A stretch of DNA of 64,000 nucleotides from Styela clava (Eukaryota; Chordata; Ascidiacea; Stolidobranchia; Styelidae), in the NCBI RefSeq assembly GCF_964204865.1, contig NC_135259.1:2666001-2730000 (forward strand), written 5' to 3'. The translations under genes were made by a program, and so were the position numbers. Position 1 is the first letter of the stretch. Each line of letters begins with the position of its first letter. Positions 59,112-64,000 of the stretch are shown piece by piece. The notes below the pieces were generated by a model. The model did no database searches, was not told the origin of the DNA, and saw nothing but the letters and a program-made list of their open reading frames with translations.

Positions 59112-60058
59112 AATGGTGACAAAGCCGACTTGAATTAACCTTCTGAAACGGACCAGATCAACGGACAACAACCAGGACAAGCAACAATTGGACGGAATCA
59201 ACAGAAAAAGCTGACCAAGCAGAAGCTTCCAACAATTGCCGAGAAACCGTCTCTACAAAACGTGCAAAAATCAAATTCGACCAACTTACGAACGTCGGGG
59301 AGATTCAAATTGCCTGGAACAACGATTGGAGTAGCAAATTGCTGACAAGCCGAAATAATCAAAAACATTATGAAAAGACAATAATCTCAATTGAAAACAG
59401 TTGAACTATGGTAACGGACTCTGGAAACGTTAAAATCATGAATATGGACTGTATTGCCCATCGATCGAAATGAACTCTTTTAGAACATGATATATGTTCG
59501 AGGTGAAAAACCTAATCAAAAACGAACTGTTGAAAACAATGAACTATATGGACTGTTTTACGGTAAATCACGCGCTCTATTCCGAATAATAGAGAGAGGA
59601 ATTTTCGCGCATACCTAATGGATATACAGATCAGGAGCATGTAATTCTACAATTTGTTTCATGATTTGCAGGTTTTTCTCCTCATTGAGACAGACATTTT
59701 TCATTCTTCCACTATTACTAAGGTAAAGTACTTCTTTTTCTTCTTATATATATACATGGCGTTTCATTTGGCTTTCAATTTTTATAAATTATTTAATGGT
59801 AACAACTTTGAATATTCTAATTTCAAATACCTTTAAAGAGATTTATATTATTGAATATTTGTGGTTAGCATTCCTTTTCGATTAAATAGATTTCGTTAGA
59901 ACTAAAATGCTTTCTAAAAGTAGATTCGAGCGAGTCATGCTTTTAATTATTTACAAAGCCGTCATATAGAACGGTAAAATAATAAGCTCGTTTAACAAAA
60001 ATTGTATCCAAAAGCGTTATTTTTTCAAAAAAGCCCTGAGATGGCATAAACTTAAAAA

Positions 60059-60272
60059 TGCGTTTTTTCATCCCGACATGGGACAAATATATAGACCAAC
60101 TAGGTCTCAACGCGTTTTTTCTTCCCGACATGGGACAAGCATATATTGACCAACTAGGTCGCAACGCGTTTTTTCTTCCCGACATGGGACAAGCATATAT
60201 AGACCAACTAGGTCGCAACGCGTTTTTTCTTCCCGACATGGGACAAGCATATATTGACCAACTAGGTCTACA
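60059..60272. repeat. 54-bp tandem repeat, four copies
   Basis: Unit from CGCGTTTTTTCTTCCCGACA to ACCAACTAGGTCGCAA; copies start at 60059 (52 bp, missing a GC), 60111, 60165 and 60219. Because 54 is a multiple of three, all frames stay open across it. It lies in the LTR element interior. Confidence 0.95.
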
Positions 60273-60582
60273 AAATCGTAACAATGCGATAACGCGAGCA
60301 TTGAGTATTTTAGCGTAGCGAAATACATTGAATTGAAAATATGTTTTAACCGTTCAAACCAAAATTTTTAAAATAAAAATACGCCATCCTTCTGTAATTC
60401 TACTTTACAGCCTTTACTCTTTCTATAAATTCTTCTTTATTTCAATGTCGTGTCTCATTGTAGATCATATACATGTAAATATTTTTTTTGACCTATATCA
60501 TTAATTTTAGCATTGTGTATTGTATTTTTTTTATATATTTTCGATTTATTTGAGGTGCCAAATCTTGAAACTTCCAGTTAGT

Positions 60583-60594
60583 AAGATGGGGAGA
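60583..60594 (+). other. Polypurine tract of the LTR element
   Basis: AAGATGGGGAGA ends three bases before the 3' LTR start at 60598, the expected place for plus-strand primer formation. Confidence 0.65.
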
Positions 60595-60597
60595 TAA

Positions 60598-61187
60598 TAT
60601 AGCAACTAACCCCCAAATGTACCCCATTTCATGTTAAAAATATGAAAACAAAGTTAATTTTTCCCAAAATTCGAACAAAGACTTTCGTAGGAATCAAATT
60701 ACACCAGGTTTAAGAACATAACAAGTTCCACCCAGTCATTATCAAATTAAAATCTATATTATCAAGACCTTTGGCACTGATTGAAATAATTATATCTAAG
60801 TTCCCATCCGTACGATGTACCTAAATACCCTTGTTGAGATAATAGGAACTTCTGTTTATAACGTGAATCACGAGCTCACGTTTACAGTATTTAATTAGAT
60901 GTACGATCGACGTATAAATACAACTCCGATATCTTTCGAATGAGGACGATGTGGAGGAGAGAATACGATGAATACCATTCAAAGCTAGTAGGGATAAATG
61001 TTATAAGATTTATATTCTGTGTATCGTGGAAATCTGAGAATAAAATCAAACAGAGTTTTCTAAAGTTTCCTTCATTCACGTGGGCGTTGAAGCTGAAGGG
61101 TGAACGGGTAACTTGCAAGTCAGAGACAATCTACGAAATAGCAATATACGGTAACATCACATTCATCTAACAATCATTTGTGCTATA
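60598..61187 (+). repeat. 3' LTR, 590 bp
   Basis: Full-length LTR of the element; contains the 109-bp stretch missing from the 5' LTR. Begins TATAGCAACTAACCCCCAAA. Confidence 0.9.
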
Positions 61188-61191
61188 ATCT

Positions 61192-62801
61192 TTCCATTTG
61201 GACTATAATACAACCCTAACTTGTATCCCCACACTATATTACAACTTCAGTATAAACCCTTGATTTTAAACCCAATTAATAATTTCACTCCGAATCGTTT
61301 ATCCTAACCGCAAATAGTAAACCCAATATTAAACACGATAAACAACATCTAGCGCAATAGATTACACTCGATACGAGACAGAAGGTACCAACTCATCGAA
61401 GCAGCGTGGCGACAATTTAGAATTCCCGGGATTAATCGAGAAACTTCTGACAGGACTATGTCGCAATAATGCTGCGTCGATACGTAAACGTAACGTAAAA
61501 CGTCATCAAATTAGAAACACGTAATGATTCTCGCTAACAAAATGTACTAAATATCGAATATTAAAGAACTTTGTGTATCAACTGATTTTTGTCCAGATTT
61601 TAAAATTTGAACGAATTTGTTACACTTGAGATATTTCTAGTCAAAAGATTTTACATTCGCTCGGACGATTTTGCCTAACAACTCTATGCATGCTTAAGCT
61701 CAGAAACAGTTTTATTTCAATAAATAAAGGTTAGCTATTTTTGGTTAATATTTTGCGCAATGTATTTCCTACGTCTATGAGTCAATTGTCATTTACAACT
61801 CATTACATAATCAATGCTCTACAATGGTAAGGTAGTAGATTACGAAATCTTTATTTAATACACAATCGAAACATGATCTCTCATACAGATTTTACTGCGT
61901 ATTTAAAAGTATTGTATTTGTATTCGCCACGCATAATGCTAGATTTGATATTTATACGTTGTTTAGGTCAGTGCTACAAAATCAATGAAGTTATTTGCTT
62001 TCGAGATGACCGATTTTAACAATTCCCGTTTTGATAACACTCTAAAATAAATGTGACTAACAGTTGAGGTTGCGTGAAACTAACTACCTTTCCTTGCTCT
62101 CTATGCCTTTGCGCAGGTGGATCCGTATGCGTATTACGCAAGGATGCTGTAGCAAGAGTGTAAATGGCTATTCTATTCAATTCAAGAGTCTTACTGCACA
62201 AGAACACAAATATATTTCTGTAACGTTTTGTCTGACCGAGGTCAGACTTCTTCAGACAAGCATTTTACAAATCGTCAGACTAATAAAAAAATTGCCTAAG
62301 TCAAATTTTAACATTTTGAGTAAATAAAAAAAAAAAAATAACTTTCCCATTTTTCAATCTATTTCAAAAAAATTTTTATCTAGATTTATCTTATCAAACT
62401 TTTAATTATTTTAGGATATCTATAACTTCCAAATTCTATTTTATATGCGCTAAAATTGACTTAGGCATTTTTTTATTCCCGCACCCTGAGTTAGGCAATA
62501 TTATCCACATCTTCGCCCTATATTTTCTCTGTACATTCGCTTGACCTATATACTTTGTAAACGTCCATTCGGCAAATAATGAGAGAGTGACTTCCAATAA
62601 ATTAATATGACACGAAAGCCAAGTCAAAATTCGATATTCCTCCTTGGTCATAATTTGGCTTTGATGGACATAAGAATAGATGTCAGCCCACAGGCCAGAT
62701 GTATTGTATTCAATTGATACAAGGAATGTAAAATTTCACAACTCAAGCAACAAACAATATAATAGAATCAAAACATAAATAACTCTTTTGAACCTAAAAC
62801 A
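61192..62801. other. Intergenic between LTR element and transposon ORF
   Basis: Holds the 62056-62280 copy of the interspersed repeat also seen at 6197. No gene seen. Confidence 0.5.
62056..62280 (+). repeat. Interspersed repeat, fuller copy
   Basis: Shares AACAGTTGAGGTTG, GCAAGGATGCTGTAGCAAGA and GAACACAAATATATTTCTGT with 6197-6320, and extends to the palindrome GTCTGACCGAGGTCAGAC at 62230-62247. Probably a retroelement 3' end. Confidence 0.55.
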
Positions 62802-64000
62802 TCAACATAAACAAACAACTGTAATCATGAATTTATAGTAGTATACTTCATTTAAGTTTGTATAATCTACTCGTTGAGGAAGGTTGTCATAAAAAGGATG
62901 ACAGTCAATTGGCATAATTGATTTCATTTCTTGAAGATCATTAAATTTCCTTGCACAAACTGGAATACGAGATCTGAACATTGGCACCCATTGACTTTGA
63001 ACATTCTGTACACGGTGTGGTAGCGCTTTCCAAATTACTTTCTCAAACGAAAGCTTGTAACGAATACTACCATCACTTTCGTACTTCAGGGCACGCAAAT
63101 CATGCACTCTGGAATCTCCTACTCTTTTTCCGGGTCTAATGCTTTGAAGGAACAATGGATTCATTCTTTTGAAATCAGTGTGCCTCATTTGACGAACATG
63201 AAAGGGTGATGGATGGATTCTTGCGGATTCCATGAGTACGATCAAATCTCTTTCAGAAAAAATGTCGCCTACGATCTTTCGTTCAATGACGCTGTGCATC
63301 GAGTCACATTCCATTTGTGTATGTCCAGCCACCAAAAATTTTTGCTCTATATCTATGTTGTAAGTTCTTGCCAGACTAGAATATGCATTGGCTACCGTGC
63401 TATTCCTATTTTGGTAACCACATCCATCGCTCCAAACTATGATATGCTTCAGCTCGGGATTATTACAAATGATTCGCTTAAAATGCTCAAACTTCAAGTA
63501 AGCAAATACTTCACTAGAAAGATTGCCTTCAGTTTCATTCCAGACGTAGCAGTAACCTGCTTTTGATTTCGTATCATATAAAGTGAAATTGTGTACCTGT
63601 AGCTTAGTTCTGTAATATGAGGTACTAGCTCTCGTTCTAGGACATAAAAGCACGGCCTGTAGATCCATCGTCCAAACGGATTTATTTGCACTTGCAGAAT
63701 CTTTGTCGGTTATTATTTCTTTTCTAGCATCATCCTTCAGTTTGATATGCAAGCTATACTAGACTGTACTCATGTTACCATGTTTGTAACCTACACACTT
63801 ATCACACTGATCCTTTCGGGGAATGAAAACTGAGTATTTATATCTGTGGAAAATCTCGTTGAAATAAGCTTCACTAACGACCCTCCTGTTTTCTTCCTCT
63901 GCAACATTTTGGTAATGTCTGTGGAGGGCAGATATTGTGGTGCCTGGATACAAAAATTTTATGTTTCTGTAACTTGGCAATTTTCTGCAATAATGGGAGT
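62802..64000 (-). pseudogene. Transposon protein, in-frame stop, runs off window
   Basis: Reading on the minus strand from the window edge, the frame contains HYCRKLPSYR, PRKDQCDKCVGYKHGN, then one TAG (63759-63761), then in the same frame SVWTMDLQAVLLCPR, IIVWSDGCGYQNRN, AGHTQMECDSMHS and HPFYDNLPQRVDY, ending at 62802. I recognise this motif set as a widespread invertebrate family of transposon-associated proteins (DUF7869-like in my memory). The MDLQAV and SDGCGYQN aspartates look like acidic residues of an RNase H-type fold. The start lies outside the window. One nonsense codon in an otherwise clean frame of about 390 codons suggests a recently dead copy. Confidence 0.7.

Larger units (their letters stand above)
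58631..61187 (+). mobile_element. Non-autonomous LTR retrotransposon
   Basis: Two direct long repeats (58631-59111 and 60598-61187) each begin TATAGC and end GCTATA, a 6-bp terminal inverted repeat. A perfect 4-bp target duplication ATCT flanks the element (58627-58630 and 61188-61191). Two bases after the left repeat is a TGGTGACAAAGCCGACTTG stretch placed like a tRNA primer-binding site, and just before the right repeat is the purine tract AAGATGGGGAGA. The 1486-bp interior encodes no reverse transcriptase or protease, so it would depend on another element's enzymes. Polarity follows from the primer site and purine tract. Confidence 0.9.

Noticed and set aside
60058..60318. 86-codon frame over the 54-bp repeats as a real protein
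   Set aside because: Every frame is open because the unit length is a multiple of three; there is no start context or conserved neighbour, so coding is not supported.
62230..62247. Palindrome GTCTGACCGAGGTCAGAC as a rho-independent terminator or operator
   Set aside because: The DNA is eukaryotic, and the palindrome sits at the end of an interspersed repeat.

Overview
The window is metazoan nuclear DNA. It is AT-rich, its genes have many short GT-AG introns, it is full of DNA transposons, and nothing in it looks bacterial or organellar. An invertebrate deuterostome, most plausibly a tunicate, fits the gene content (secreted lipocalin, IL-17-like cytokine, SRCR membrane protein) and the lack of vertebrate repeats. 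That placement is inference. Gene models were built by hand from splice signals and matching intron phases, because single open reading frames here are mostly exon fragments or noise.

Layout. 0-8 kb: a 2.1-kb hAT transposon (777-2883), one plus-strand terminal exon of unknown family (3242-3429) and a frameshifted minus-strand exon (4134-4505). 8-10.7 kb, minus: a complete six-exon gene for a 293-residue type I membrane protein with signal peptide, one SRCR domain, a six-cysteine Shisa/WBP1-like module, a transmembrane helix and three PPxY motifs. 14.5-15.9 kb, minus: a two-exon gene of unknown family. 16.3-17.8 kb, plus: a seven-exon secreted lipocalin, divergent from it. 23.4-30.2 kb: a large inverted repeat with 2.8-kb arms. 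The right arm carries a complete five-exon IL-17-like gene (minus, 126 residues). The left arm carries a broken paralogue with a hAT MITE in its last exon. 30-39.7 kb: hAT and tandem repeats, no convincing gene. 39.7-49.5 kb, plus: a signal-peptide exon followed by about 15 tandem 72-bp exons, each encoding one four-cysteine module; the array arose by duplication of a block of about six exons, and several exons are decayed. 49.5-58.6 kb: hAT and foldback elements. 58.6-61.2 kb: a non-autonomous LTR retrotransposon with intact 4-bp target duplication. 62.8-64 kb, minus: a transposon protein with one in-frame stop.

The host genes are nearly all secreted or cell-surface (SRCR receptor, lipocalin, IL-17-like cytokine, cysteine-module array), so the window resembles an extracellular or immune-type neighbourhood worked over by transposons. 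Paralogous copies inside the window act as empty sites and date several insertions (MITE 24760-25197, Helentron-like element 41560-42645, SINE 47411-47745). Most mobile elements were delimited by terminal inverted repeats plus target-site duplications read directly from the sequence.
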